Shown here piece after piece: positions 15,551-24,698 of a DNA stretch of 36,426 bases (its first letter is position 1; every line of letters begins with the position of its first letter). A model generated the notes under the pieces. It was not told the origin of the DNA and made no database searches. It was given only the letters and a program-made list of their open reading frames with translations. A program made the translations under genes and the position numbers. Origin of the DNA: Candidatus Zhuqueibacterota bacterium (lineage in GTDB: Bacteria; Zhuqueibacterota; Zhuqueibacteria; Residuimicrobiales; JAFGEC01); NCBI GenBank assembly GCA_016931775.1, contig JAFGEC010000585.1, positions 1 to 36,426 of the forward strand. Reading direction: 5' to 3'.

Positions 15551-16809
15551 AAATTTACCCTGTCAGTCTAGGATGTCCTAAAAATGCCGTGGATTTTGAA
15601 ATAATCCTCGGCGGTCTTGAGGATTTTGAAATCGTAGATAACATTCGGCAAGCGAACATTTGCCTGGTCAATACATGCGCTTTTATTGAATCCGCGACAC
15701 AGGAATCAATTGATACCATACTGGAGATCAGCCAGGAGAATCCGAATGTCAAGTTATTTGTGTCAGGATGTTTGCCGCAAAGATATGGAAAGGAATTAAT
15801 TGACCTGCTCCCGGAAGTTGATCTTTTTTTGACCTGTCAGAATCCCCGGCAAGCAGCGGAACAAATCCGTTCTTTTTTAGGCCTTCCGGAGGGAAAAGAA
15901 TCTTATCGACGACCTTTAACACCATTGCCTTATGCCTATGTAAAAATATCCGAAGGATGCGATAATCGATGCAGTTATTGTACAATTCCGAGTATTAAAG
16001 GAGGATTCCGGAGTAGATCGCAGGAAAAAATTTTGCAAACGGCTTATCAACTTGCTGATCAAGGCGTTCGTGAGTTAATATTGGTCGCCCAGGATACCAC
16101 GTCTTATGGCAAAGACCTGGGCGTTAAAAATGGACTGGCAAAACTTTTAAATGTTTTGCATCGTATCAAAGGTATAGAGTGGATTCGAATTATGTATACA
16201 CATCCTGCCGGCTGGGATGACTATTTAATTGACGCCGTTGCCGAAATGGATAAAGTCGTCAAGTATATCGATTTGCCTATACAGCATGTATCAGATAGTA
16301 TACTCGAAAGGATGGGCCGGCGAGTTACACGCAAGCAAATTGAGGTATTAATCGAAAAAATGCGGGAACGTATTCCCATGCTGGCACTGCGTACTTCATT
16401 GATTCTTGGTTTTCCGGGCGAAGGGCATGACGAATTTAACGAGTTGGTAGAGTTTGTTGAAAAACAAAAATTTGACAGGCTAGGTGCGTTTGAGTATTCG
16501 GCCGAAGAAGGAACCCGCGCTTTAAATTGGACCGATGATGTCACTCAAAGGACAAAAACCGAGAGGAGAAATATGATCATGGAACTTCAGGCGGATATCT
16601 CAGCGTTTAAAAATCAGAGTCTGATCGGTCAAAAACTTTTGGTTCTGGTCGATCAATATGACAGAGACCGCAATTCAACAATTGGCCGTACTCAATGGGA
16701 TGCCCCTGAGATCGATAATACTGTCATACTGCCGGAGACCGTACAAGTCGGCCGGTTTTATCGTGCTGAAATTCAGTCAGCCGACGTTTATGATTTGTAT
16801 GCGATCTGA
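15547..16809 (+). CDS. rimO: Ribosomal protein S12 methylthiotransferase
   Basis: RimO is a radical SAM enzyme that methylthiolates an aspartate of ribosomal protein S12. The N-terminal domain has the three cluster cysteines in 'VSLGCPKNAVDFE' (Cys10), 'VNTCAFIESA' and 'FVSGCLPQRY'. The radical SAM motif is Cys138-x3-Cys142-x2-Cys145 in 'SEGCDNRCSYCTIPSIKGG'. A TRAM domain makes up the C-terminal 70 residues. 'LGCPKNAVD' and 'IPSIKGGFRSR' favour RimO over the tRNA enzyme MiaB. At 420 aa the length is normal. GTG 15547 overlaps the ftsY stop by four bases. Confidence 0.95.
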   Translation: MKIYPVSLGCPKNAVDFEIILGGLEDFEIVDNIRQANICLVNTCAFIESATQESIDTILEISQENPNVKLFVSGCLPQRYGKELIDLLPEVDLFLTCQNPRQAAEQIRSFLGLPEGKESYRRPLTPLPYAYVKISEGCDNRCSYCTIPSIKGGFRSRSQEKILQTAYQLADQGVRELILVAQDTTSYGKDLGVKNGLAKLLNVLHRIKGIEWIRIMYTHPAGWDDYLIDAVAEMDKVVKYIDLPIQHVSDSILERMGRRVTRKQIEVLIEKMRERIPMLALRTSLILGFPGEGHDEFNELVEFVEKQKFDRLGAFEYSAEEGTRALNWTDDVTQRTKTERRNMIMELQADISAFKNQSLIGQKLLVLVDQYDRDRNSTIGRTQWDAPEIDNTVILPETVQVGRFYRAEIQSADVYDLYAI

Positions 16810-16844
16810 GATAAGGGCACGTGTGGTTTTGAAAGGAGTAAGAT

Positions 16845-18122
16845 ATGAAATATATTGTTATAATTTTTGTTCTGTTCACTTTATCGGTTTGTTTGAGTCA
16901 GCCGGAAATGAGCCGACAGGGCGAACGCGAGGGTCCTCAATTTTTTTACGATGTGGTGAACAGTGCGGTTTTTGAAAACGAAACGTCCGTACCAACCGTG
17001 CAGGTTTATGTGGAGATTTTACTGGATGAATTGCAATTTATAAAAATCGCCGAGGGATATGAAGCAAAGTATGAACTGTCAATGGTTTTATACGATAGAA
17101 AAGGTGAACAAATTGACGGTAAAATCAAGCAGGAGACTGTTTTTGTTGACAATTACGATCAGACCAACAGCCGGGATATTTTTACCTTAGCACACGCTCA
17201 ATTTACTGGACTTGAATCAGGCACCTATTCTATTTCAGTTTCGATTCTTGACGAGGAAACTCAACTCACCTCCACATCAAAGAAAAAGTGCAAAATACGT
17301 GAATATCCCGAACTGTCTGTGAGTGATATTTTGTTTGCAAATAAAATCGACCTCGATTCGACCGGATTAAAAATCCGTCCACAGGTAACGAATCCCGGCA
17401 AGGGATTATATGAAAACTCTTTTGCTTATATTGAGATTTATAATATGTCAGAATTAAAAGAATGCGAAATTAGATATGAGATGTTCGGTGAGCAAACAAA
17501 AGCAAAAATTGAAAAACGAAAGGTGAAAAAACTTGTTCCCGGGGAAAATTTTGATTATTATAAAATTCCAGTGGATAGTTTAAATCACGATACATATCGT
17601 ATGCGAGTCAGTGTTTCCGGCCAGAAGCAGGCAGATCAGGCGGAAAAGTTGTTTTATATTCGCTGGAAAGGATTGCCGTCGAATGCCAAGGATCTGGATT
17701 CAGCGATCGAACAATTGAAATATATTGCCTCTCGGCAGGAGTGGAAAAAGTTAAAAAAACTAAAAGGTGATGAGCGTTTGAAGGAATTTATTGCCTTTTG
17801 GAAACGGCATGATCCGACACCCGGTACGACAGCAAATGAGGCAATGGAGGCACATTATGCACGAATAGAATACGCAAACCGTCACTTTTCGGTCATGCAG
17901 CGGGAAGGTTGGCAAACGGATATGGGTTTGCTTTACATTCTGTTGGGAGCACCGGATGATATACAGCGGAATGCGTACCCTATCAATCAAAAGCCGTATG
18001 AAATATGGCAGTATTACCGAATAAACCGGGAATTTGTATTTTACGATGATACCGGATTTGGTGATTATCGTTTCGCATCCCCTTATTCGATTTATGAAAT
18101 TCAACGCTACATTCGCGATTAA
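16845..18122 (+). CDS. GWxTD domain exported protein
   Basis: A 425 aa protein with an N-terminal signal peptide (about residues 2-18) and a beta-rich middle region. A C-terminal GWxTD domain (about 275-420) contains 'VMQREGWQTDMGLLYILLG', followed by 'EIWQYYRINREFVFYDDTGF'. The Gly-Trp-x-Thr-Asp motif gives the family its name. GWxTD proteins are frequent in Calditrichota, Gemmatimonadota, Acidobacteriota and other deep lineages, and their function is unknown. The signal peptide ends near 'SVCLSQ', but this is not a good lipobox. ATG 16845 follows the strong SD AAAGGAGTAAG. Its 3' end overlaps the longest frame of the next gene. Confidence 0.85.
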   Translation: MKYIVIIFVLFTLSVCLSQPEMSRQGEREGPQFFYDVVNSAVFENETSVPTVQVYVEILLDELQFIKIAEGYEAKYELSMVLYDRKGEQIDGKIKQETVFVDNYDQTNSRDIFTLAHAQFTGLESGTYSISVSILDEETQLTSTSKKKCKIREYPELSVSDILFANKIDLDSTGLKIRPQVTNPGKGLYENSFAYIEIYNMSELKECEIRYEMFGEQTKAKIEKRKVKKLVPGENFDYYKIPVDSLNHDTYRMRVSVSGQKQADQAEKLFYIRWKGLPSNAKDLDSAIEQLKYIASRQEWKKLKKLKGDERLKEFIAFWKRHDPTPGTTANEAMEAHYARIEYANRHFSVMQREGWQTDMGLLYILLGAPDDIQRNAYPINQKPYEIWQYYRINREFVFYDDTGFGDYRFASPYSIYEIQRYIRD

Positions 18123-19131
18123 TATTTCCGAATGGTTGCAGAAGGAGAAGACAGTTTCTATTTTTACAGATATTATAAAGCCGAAAAGATTGACCGACGG
18201 TGATAAAATCGGCGTTGTGTCTCCGTCCGGTCCGTTATATGATTATAAATTAACATCTTACCAGGCCGGATTGGCATACCTTAAAGGGCGGAATTTTAAT
18301 GTTATCGAAGGTGTTTCGGTTTTTGAACAGCATGGATATCTGGCCGGTTCCGATGAGCAAAGGACTGCGGATATTAACCGAATGATCAGGGATCCTGAAA
18401 TTCGCGCGATTTTCTGCACGCGCGGTGGTTTTGGCGCATCAAGGATTTTGAAATCGTTGGATTTTCAAAGTCTACGGGAAAATCCCAAGATTGTCGTGGG
18501 TTATAGCGACGTTACAATACTTCAATTGGCATTTTTATCACAAATCGGATTGGTCACATTTTCAGGGCCAATGGTTGCGGTTGAAATGGGACAGGGAATC
18601 GACCGTTATACAGAAGATTGTTTTTGGCGTATTGTGCAAAATGGTGAGGCGCTTGAATTGTCTCCCGAAAAGCTTGGTTTCACCCCTGTTGTATACCGGG
18701 AAGGAATTGCGGAAGGCCGCCTTGTGGGCGGATGCTTGTCTGCAATGATGAGTCTTGCCGGAACGCGGTTTTTGCCGGATTTTAATGATGCTATCCTCAT
18801 TGTGGAAGATGTTGGAGAACACGTTTATCGGCTGGATCGCTATTTCGCTCAACTTTCAATTTGTGGTATCCTCGACCAGGTAAAAGGCATTATTTTTGGG
18901 CGATTTGAGGATTGTCCGCCCGACCGGAAAACCAATGGCCCGGTATTGGAGCTGGAACAGGTTATACAAGAATATGTTAAAGATTTATACATCCCGGTAC
19001 TGGGTAATTTCCCATATGGGCATCTGGCACGAAAGTTCACACTTCCCATCGGGTGTAAAATTCGGTTGGATACAGATAGAAAAAGTGTAAAAATGCTTGA
19101 AACAGGGGTATTATATGACCAAACAACGTGA
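18094..19131 (+). CDS. ldcA: LD-carboxypeptidase (MccF/LdcA family)
   Basis: A serine peptidase of the S66 family that trims the terminal D-Ala from muropeptide tetrapeptides, or cleaves related amides, in the cytoplasm. The family N-terminus is 'IIKPKRLTDGDKIGVVSPSG'. The nucleophile Ser lies in 'GYSDVTILQLA', the Glu in 'VEDVGEHVYRLDRY' and the His in 'FPYGHLARKFTLPIG'. The start is uncertain: homology begins near 18172, but the only ATGs lie inside the GWxTD gene (18034, 18094). TTG 18136 and a rare ATT at 18160, 12 bases after GAAGGAG (18141-18147), are alternatives. I give ATG 18094, adding about 26 residues. The end overlaps purN by 17 bases. Confidence 0.85.
   Translation: MKFNATFAINISEWLQKEKTVSIFTDIIKPKRLTDGDKIGVVSPSGPLYDYKLTSYQAGLAYLKGRNFNVIEGVSVFEQHGYLAGSDEQRTADINRMIRDPEIRAIFCTRGGFGASRILKSLDFQSLRENPKIVVGYSDVTILQLAFLSQIGLVTFSGPMVAVEMGQGIDRYTEDCFWRIVQNGEALELSPEKLGFTPVVYREGIAEGRLVGGCLSAMMSLAGTRFLPDFNDAILIVEDVGEHVYRLDRYFAQLSICGILDQVKGIIFGRFEDCPPDRKTNGPVLELEQVIQEYVKDLYIPVLGNFPYGHLARKFTLPIGCKIRLDTDRKSVKMLETGVLYDQTT
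19104..19108 (+). promoter_or_regulatory. Shine-Dalgarno site fixing the purN start
   Basis: AGGGG lies 6 bases before ATG 19115 and supports that start over the upstream in-frame codon at 19097, which has no SD. Confidence 0.65.
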
Positions 19132-19759
19132 ACCATTACGGATCGCTGTGTTTGCATCCGGCCGCGGGTCAAATTTTGAGGCCATACTTAAAAATATTAA
19201 AAACGGTACGGTGAATGCAAAAGTTGTCGCTGTGATCAGCAATAAATCCAGCGCCGGTGTTTTAGAAACAGCCCGAAAGGAAAACATACCGTCCTTTCAT
19301 TTATCCGACGTGCATTTTAATTCATTGGAGGAATATACCGAACGTCTGCTTCAAGTGCTCGCTGAAGCAAAAACCGAATTGGTGGTTCTGGCAGGATACA
19401 TGAAAATGGTACCACCGGCTATCGTTCGCCACTATAAGTACAGAATGTTGAATATTCATCCCGCGTTACTGCCCTCATTCGGCGGCAAAGGATTGTACGG
19501 GCATTTTGTTCACGAAGCCGTGCTGGAATATGGCTGTAAGGTATCCGGCGTTACGGTTCATATGGTCGATGAGGAGTATGATACCGGGCCTCCGGTCATG
19601 CAAAAATGCGTGCCTGTAATGGAATACGATACGCCGGATACGCTGGCCGCCAGGGTGCTGGTTGCAGAACACGAAATATATTCTACGGCGATTCAGTTAT
19701 TCGCCCAGGATAGAATAGAAATAAAAGGACGAAAGGTCGTCATCAAAAAGTGGCCGTAA
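19115..19759 (+). CDS. purN: Phosphoribosylglycinamide formyltransferase
   Basis: PurN formylates GAR using 10-formyl-tetrahydrofolate, the third purine step. The 214 aa protein has 'VFASGRGSNFEAIL' (phosphate loop), 'LAGYMKMV' and 'NIHPALLPSFGGKGLYG' with catalytic Asn and His. 'VTVHMVDEEYDTGPPVMQ' holds the catalytic Asp and completes the usual active-site triad. The start overlaps the LD-carboxypeptidase end by 17 bases, and the gene ends 63 bases before the IMP cyclohydrolase gene. It depends on folate cofactors, to which folB and folK at the start of the window contribute. Confidence 0.95.
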   Translation: MTKQREPLRIAVFASGRGSNFEAILKNIKNGTVNAKVVAVISNKSSAGVLETARKENIPSFHLSDVHFNSLEEYTERLLQVLAEAKTELVVLAGYMKMVPPAIVRHYKYRMLNIHPALLPSFGGKGLYGHFVHEAVLEYGCKVSGVTVHMVDEEYDTGPPVMQKCVPVMEYDTPDTLAARVLVAEHEIYSTAIQLFAQDRIEIKGRKVVIKKWP

Positions 19760-19769
19760 AACAAGTTTG

Positions 19770-19796
19770 TTGATAATTAGGAAAAATTTTTATAAA
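19770..19796 (+). promoter_or_regulatory. Weak candidate promoter before purH
   Basis: TTGATA (19770-19775) and TATAAA (19791-19796) are good hexamers but are separated by only 15 bases, shorter than the optimum. The surrounding sequence is very AT-rich. It might give purH its own transcription start; a read-through transcript from purN is as likely. Confidence 0.3.
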
Positions 19797-19822
19797 TTGA
19801 TGTTCTATTTAATGAGGATATA

Positions 19823-20419
19823 ATGAAAATAAAACGAGCATTGATCAGTGTGTATGATAAAACCGGACTGGATCGGTTCGCAAAGGAATTGGTGAAATTC
19901 GGCGTTGAAATCATTTCAACGGGTGGAACGGCACGGTTTTTAAAGGAAAACGGTATACCTGTCATATCCGTATCGGACGTTACCCATTTCCCTGAAATAC
20001 TGGGTGGACGTGTAAAAACATTACACCCCAACATTCACGGTGCATTGCTGGCGAAACGGGACGATATGGAACAGATGGAAGAAATCAAGGCACATAAGAT
20101 TACACCGATCGATCTGGTCGTCGTAAATTTATATCCATTTGAAGCGACAATTTCGAAACCGGATGTGTCATTGGCAACAGCATTGGAAAATATCGATATC
20201 GGCGGTCCTTGCATGATCCGGGCGGCAGCGAAAAATTTCCCTGCTGTGGCTGTTGTTACGGATCCAATGCATTATGCGGACATATTAAAGGAACTAAATG
20301 GCAACCAGGGGACGTTGTCTTTGGCGACAAGAGCAAAGTGTGCCCGGCAGGCTTTTCAGCGTACCTCAAAATACGACGCTGTAATCCAAAAGTATTTATC
20401 GGAACAGTCAAATAATTGA
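19823..20419 (+). CDS. purH: IMP cyclohydrolase domain only (N-terminal half of PurH)
   Basis: The protein closes the ring of FAICAR to IMP, the last purine step. It is 198 aa, while bifunctional PurH is about 510 aa. Present is the whole MGS-like fold: 'RALISVYDKTGLDRFAKEL', 'ISTGGTARFLKENGI', 'GGRVKTLHPNIHGALLA' and 'NIDIGGPCMIRAAAKNF'. It ends naturally after 'YDAVIQKYLSEQSNN'. The C-terminal AICAR transformylase domain is absent, and the 63 bases to mreB hold no remnant of it. Frame, codons and SD (GAGG before ATG 19823) look intact, so this is a single-domain enzyme rather than a fresh frameshift. AICAR formylation must be encoded elsewhere (a split PurH or PurP-like enzyme). Confidence 0.9.
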   Translation: MKIKRALISVYDKTGLDRFAKELVKFGVEIISTGGTARFLKENGIPVISVSDVTHFPEILGGRVKTLHPNIHGALLAKRDDMEQMEEIKAHKITPIDLVVVNLYPFEATISKPDVSLATALENIDIGGPCMIRAAAKNFPAVAVVTDPMHYADILKELNGNQGTLSLATRAKCARQAFQRTSKYDAVIQKYLSEQSNN

Positions 20420-20482
20420 GCTGTTTGTACGATCAATGAATAAAAAAATATTTGCATCGAGGATATTGCATACGGAAAAAAC

Positions 20483-21514
20483 ATGATATTTAATTTAAAC
20501 AACTTATTTGTAAATGATTTAGCGATCGATTTGGGAACTGCAAATACGCTGGTTTTTGTTAAAAATCAGGATATTGTACTTAATGAGCCCTCAGTCGTTG
20601 CCATTCGTAAACGGACCCAGGAAATTGTTGCCTTTGGTCATGCCGCAAAAGAGATGGTCGGCCGTACGCCGGGTGAGATCGTGACGATTCGACCCCTTAA
20701 AGACGGTGTCATTGCCGATTTTGAGCTTGCCGAGCAGATGATTCGATTTTTTATACGCAAAGCCGTACCCACTCGTATCCCGAGGCCACGTGTTGCGATT
20801 TGCGTGCCTTCCGGTATAACAGAAGTGGAAAAAAGGGCCGTGCGTGATTCGGCTGAACACGCCGGCGCTCGGGAAGTTTATCTTATTGAAGAGCCTATGG
20901 CTGCGGCAATCGGGCTTGGCTTGCCGATAGAACAGCCGGTGGGCAGTATGGTCATTGATATTGGTGGCGGTACGACCGAAATAGCGGTTATTTCTATGTA
21001 CGGTATCGTACATTCCGTTTCCATCCGTATCGGTGGCGATGAGATGAATGAGGCGGTCATTCAATATTTTAAAAAAGTTTTCAACTTGCTCATCGGCGAG
21101 AATACAGCCGAGACCATAAAATGTAAATACGGCTCTGCGTCACCTTTCCCCGCCTCTGGTAATTTGTCGGTAAAAGGGCGGGATCTGGTTCAAGGTATTC
21201 CTAAAACAGTTAACATCACCGGACAGCAGGTACAGGAAGCCCTGGCTGAAACGGTCAATGCAATCGTTGAATCGGTAAAGATGTGTTTGGAGGCCACACC
21301 ACCTGAACTATCCGCGGATATACTTGAGCGCGGTATTTTGATGTCCGGCGGTGGCGCGATGTTAAAAGGGCTGGATGCCCGTCTGCGGGAAGAGACCAAT
21401 TTGCCGGTTATCGTTGCCGAGGAACCTTTGCTCGCTGTGGTAAGAGGTACGGGAAAAGTACTTGAAGATATAAACGGCTATCGTAGAGTTTTAACACATA
21501 TAAAAAGATATTAG
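20483..21514 (+). CDS. mreB: Rod shape-determining protein MreB
   Basis: MreB is the bacterial actin homologue that forms membrane-associated filaments guiding lateral peptidoglycan synthesis. The 343 aa sequence has phosphate-1 'AIDLGTANTLVFVK', 'VAICVPSGITEVEKRAV', phosphate-2 'MVIDIGGGTTEIAVISM' and the adenosine-binding 'ILMSGGGAMLKGLDARL'. N-terminal 'IFNLNNLFVNDLAIDLG' could contribute to membrane contact. The usual partners mreC, mreD and rodA are not next to it; a class A penicillin-binding protein follows after 7 bases instead. The start ATG 20483 has only a weak purine-rich SD. Confidence 0.97.
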   Translation: MIFNLNNLFVNDLAIDLGTANTLVFVKNQDIVLNEPSVVAIRKRTQEIVAFGHAAKEMVGRTPGEIVTIRPLKDGVIADFELAEQMIRFFIRKAVPTRIPRPRVAICVPSGITEVEKRAVRDSAEHAGAREVYLIEEPMAAAIGLGLPIEQPVGSMVIDIGGGTTEIAVISMYGIVHSVSIRIGGDEMNEAVIQYFKKVFNLLIGENTAETIKCKYGSASPFPASGNLSVKGRDLVQGIPKTVNITGQQVQEALAETVNAIVESVKMCLEATPPELSADILERGILMSGGGAMLKGLDARLREETNLPVIVAEEPLLAVVRGTGKVLEDINGYRRVLTHIKRY

Positions 21515-21521
21515 ACGAATT

Positions 21522-23726
21522 ATGACAATGAAACACCGCTCTGATGAAGCACAAACCTCCCGGCCAAGGAAAAAATTTCGGCTGTTTGCAACCAGGATGC
21601 GGACAATTTTGACGGTTTGCACATTGGTTTTTGTTTCTATTATTGCCTGGTTGATTTATCTCGGTAAGGACTTGCCCTCTTTTGAAGAATTGGAAAATTA
21701 TTCACCTGAATTGGCGACACAGGTCTATTCGGCAGATGGTGTACTGATCAAAGAGTTTTTTACCCAGCGGCGTTCATATACGCCTTTTTCACAAATTCCC
21801 GAAATCTGCAAACAAACCGTGCTGGTCGCTGAAGATCATCGATTTTTCGATCATTGGGGATTCGTTCCGATTCGGTTTTTCAAAGTCGTTATTACGGATT
21901 TACTCACTTTGAGTACACAGCAGGGTGCCAGCACGTTGACTCAGCAGTTGGCACGCCGTCTTTATTTGACGCCGGAAAAAACAATACCACGAAAGATACG
22001 TGAAATTCTGACCGCTATCCAGATCGAACGGACCTATACAAAAAACGAAATATTTGAGATGTATATGAATCATATGCAGTTCGGTCATGGTACATACGGC
22101 ATCGAATCTGCAGCGCGGCGATTTTTCAATAAAAAATTAACCGAGCTTGATATATCCGAGAGTGCCCTGCTTGCCGGCATGCTGCAACGTCCCGGTGCAC
22201 TCAATCCCTATCGCTACCCTGACCGTGCTGTTAGACGCCGGAACCTGATATTACGGCGAATGCTGGAAGAAAAAGTCATTAATCACGAGCAATACAGTAC
22301 CGCCATACAGGATAGTTTAAATCTTGTTCCTTTGCAGGTTCAAGATCAGCGTGATATTGCGCCCTATTTTACGGAATATATTCGTAAGAATTTGCAGGAT
22401 ATATATCAGATGGATTTATATAAGGGGGGTATGAAAATATATACAACCCTTGACAGCCGTGTGCAGTCCTGTGCTGAAAGAGCTATTCGTGATGGACTGC
22501 CCAAATTGCAGGAACATTTGATACTCTATATGCGAAAGCGCAAAAATTTTCGTGAGATATGTCCGCCAAGCCTGCTGGAGAAACGAACATTTGAGCAGAT
22601 ACTTGTCAACAAAGCACTAGTCGATTCGGTTATACAGGCAAAGTGTGTGGTTCAGGTAGCGCTTGTTGCGATTGATCCTCGAAACGGCCATATCCTGGCT
22701 ATGGTTGGTGGACGGGATTTTAAGGAAAGCCAGTTTAATCGTGCTGTGCAGGCGCGGCGGCAGCCTGGCTCCGTTTTTAAGCCGGTTGTATATACAGCCG
22801 CTGTTGATAATGGATATATGCCCTACTATGAAAAGCTGAATCAGCCGATTGTTGTGCAAATGCTTGACGGGACGCGCTGGACGCCGGGGAATTATGACGG
22901 ATCAATCGGGGGAAAAACCACACTGCGTGAGGCGCTGAAAAGATCGCTGAATTTAGTCACCGCACGGCTTGTTCAGGAGGACGTTCCGCCTGAACAAGTG
23001 GTGGAATACGCCCGGTATCTTGGAATTACATCGCCTCTGGATGCTGTTGATGCACTCGCGCTCGGATCTTCGGGTGTTATGCCACTGGAAATGATTACCG
23101 CTTTTGGCGTATTTGCAAATCGGGGCGTGCTGGTAAAACCTTTTGCCGTTCTACGGATTGAGGATAAATTTGCAAATTTATTACAAAAAGATACACCTCA
23201 AAGCAAGGGGGTACTTCGGGAGGAAACCGCCTATATACTCACCAATTTAATGCAAAGTGTGGCATGGAGCGGGACAGGTGCTGCTTCAGTATCAACATAT
23301 AAATTTTTACGACCCGCCGGAGGGAAAACCGGGACAACGAATGATTATACAGATGCTTGGTATATCACATTTACGCCACAAATGGTTGCCGGAGCATGGG
23401 TTGGGCTTGATGATCCCGCATTAAGCTTGGGCCCCGGTCAGACCGGTGCCAAGGCGGCGTTGCCGATCGTCGTACCCTTTATAAAAGCGGCACTCGATAC
23501 ACTGGAGTTACCGATTGAGGATTTTATCCGACCTCCGGGTATTGTCGATGTTGAGATTTGCAGGGAAACGCAAAAAATTGCGACTGAGGTTTGCCCGGAG
23601 GTTTTGGAAGAGATATGTGATATACGTTATTTGCCGACCCAGAAGTGTGATATTCACACAGGCCGTCGGGATGAACAGAATTCTTCGACACTACGTCAAA
23701 CAAATAAAAGACGGATTCGATATTGA
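21522..23726 (+). CDS. Class A penicillin-binding protein (PBP1A type)
   Basis: A bifunctional peptidoglycan synthase of 734 aa anchored by one N-terminal helix (about 27-47). The GT51 transglycosylase domain has catalytic Glu104 in 'AEDHRFFDHWG' and the motif 'QGASTLTQQLARRLYL'. The transpeptidase domain has Ser417-x-x-Lys420 ('QPGSVFKP'), Ser475-x-Asn477 ('KRSLN') and Lys602-Thr-Gly ('GGKTGTTNDYTDAW'). All catalytic motifs are present. The last 60 or so residues are Cys-rich ('DVEICRETQKIATEVCPEVL'), as in many PBP1A/1C tails. It probably follows mreB on one transcript, coupling the cytoskeleton and wall synthase. Confidence 0.95.
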   Translation: MTMKHRSDEAQTSRPRKKFRLFATRMRTILTVCTLVFVSIIAWLIYLGKDLPSFEELENYSPELATQVYSADGVLIKEFFTQRRSYTPFSQIPEICKQTVLVAEDHRFFDHWGFVPIRFFKVVITDLLTLSTQQGASTLTQQLARRLYLTPEKTIPRKIREILTAIQIERTYTKNEIFEMYMNHMQFGHGTYGIESAARRFFNKKLTELDISESALLAGMLQRPGALNPYRYPDRAVRRRNLILRRMLEEKVINHEQYSTAIQDSLNLVPLQVQDQRDIAPYFTEYIRKNLQDIYQMDLYKGGMKIYTTLDSRVQSCAERAIRDGLPKLQEHLILYMRKRKNFREICPPSLLEKRTFEQILVNKALVDSVIQAKCVVQVALVAIDPRNGHILAMVGGRDFKESQFNRAVQARRQPGSVFKPVVYTAAVDNGYMPYYEKLNQPIVVQMLDGTRWTPGNYDGSIGGKTTLREALKRSLNLVTARLVQEDVPPEQVVEYARYLGITSPLDAVDALALGSSGVMPLEMITAFGVFANRGVLVKPFAVLRIEDKFANLLQKDTPQSKGVLREETAYILTNLMQSVAWSGTGAASVSTYKFLRPAGGKTGTTNDYTDAWYITFTPQMVAGAWVGLDDPALSLGPGQTGAKAALPIVVPFIKAALDTLELPIEDFIRPPGIVDVEICRETQKIATEVCPEVLEEICDIRYLPTQKCDIHTGRRDEQNSSTLRQTNKRRIRY

Positions 23727-23794
23727 TAGACAGTTTTAGCTGTAATTTGTTTTATCGGAGCCGGCTTTTTAAAAATATTCGTTTTGATGATTTT

Positions 23795-23800
23795 AAGAGG
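23795..23800 (+). promoter_or_regulatory. Shine-Dalgarno site fixing the pdxS start
   Basis: AAGAGG lies 7 bases before ATG 23808. The earlier in-frame TTG 23784 and ATG 23787 add eight residues that PdxS homologues lack. Confidence 0.7.
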
Positions 23801-23807
23801 TTTTATT

Positions 23808-24692
23808 ATGAAGGATGCACACGATATAAAATTAAAAATCGGACTCGCCGAAATGCTTAAAGGCGGCGTTATTATGGATGTAACGACGCCGGAGCAGGCG
23901 AAAATAGCCGAGGATGCCGGTGCCGTTGCCGTAATGGCACTGGAGCGGATTCCTGCGGATATCCGCGCTTTTGGCGGTGTTGCGAGAATGTCTGATCCCA
24001 CTGTGATTCTAGCCATTAAAAAAACCGTTACCATTCCGGTTATGGCAAAATGCCGTATCGGTCATTTTGCTGAAGCCCAGATACTTGAAGCGTTGGGTAT
24101 CGATTTTATTGATGAAAGCGAAGTACTTACTCCTGCGGATGAAGAATTTCATGTCGATAAATGGAAGTTCAAAGTTCCTTTTGTTTGCGGGTGCCGCGAA
24201 CTCGGTGAGGCATTACGGCGTATTGCAGAGGGTGCCGCCATGATTCGCACCAAAGGCGAGGCCGGAAGCGGCAATATTGTTGAGGCGGTGCGTCATATGA
24301 GATCGGTTACAGGTGGAATAAAACGAATTCAGGTACTCTCTGATCAAGAATTGGTCACGGAAGGTAAAAAATTGGGGGCACCTGTGGAAATCATACGCAA
24401 AGTAAAAGAATTGGGGAAACTGCCGGTGCCCAATTTTTCTGCGGGTGGTATCGCCACACCCGCCGATGCGTCTTTGATGATGCAACTGGGCGCTGAATCG
24501 GTTTTTGTCGGTAGTGGTATTTTCAAATCATCCGATCCGGCGAAAAGAGCAAAAGCCATTGTTTCCGCCGCAACGAATTATATGGATTTTGACCTCATTG
24601 CACGTGTTTCCGAGGGTTTGGGAGAAGCCATGCCCGGAATCGAAATAAAGGAAATCCCTGAAACTCAAAGAATGGCAGATCGTGGTTGGTAA
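23808..24692 (+). CDS. pdxS: Pyridoxal 5'-phosphate synthase subunit PdxS
   Basis: PdxS builds PLP from ribose 5-phosphate, glyceraldehyde 3-phosphate and ammonia supplied by PdxT, in a dodecameric ring. The 294 aa protein shows '[20 protein letters not shown]' at the N-terminus. The first active Lys is in '[14 protein letters not shown]' and the second in '[20 protein letters not shown]'. The phosphate loops '[13 protein letters not shown]' and '[10 protein letters not shown]' follow. The length is standard. pdxT follows after 6 bases, the usual arrangement. PLP made here is the cofactor of SelA at the window's end. Confidence 0.97.
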   Translation: MKDAHDIKLKIGLAEMLKGGVIMDVTTPEQAKIAEDAGAVAVMALERIPADIRAFGGVARMSDPTVILAIKKTVTIPVMAKCRIGHFAEAQILEALGIDFIDESEVLTPADEEFHVDKWKFKVPFVCGCRELGEALRRIAEGAAMIRTKGEAGSGNIVEAVRHMRSVTGGIKRIQVLSDQELVTEGKKLGAPVEIIRKVKELGKLPVPNFSAGGIATPADASLMMQLGAESVFVGSGIFKSSDPAKRAKAIVSAATNYMDFDLIARVSEGLGEAMPGIEIKEIPETQRMADRGW

Positions 24693-24698
24693 ATCGGA

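Noticed and set aside
20420..20482. Remnant of the missing AICAR transformylase domain after purH
   Set aside because: Reading through the TGA gives a few residues and another stop, with no transformylase-like motif.
23727..23790. Possible terminator between the penicillin-binding protein and pdxS (AGCCGGCT followed by T5)
   Set aside because: The palindrome has no loop, and the nearby ACAG/CTGT stem is only four base pairs; too weak to call.
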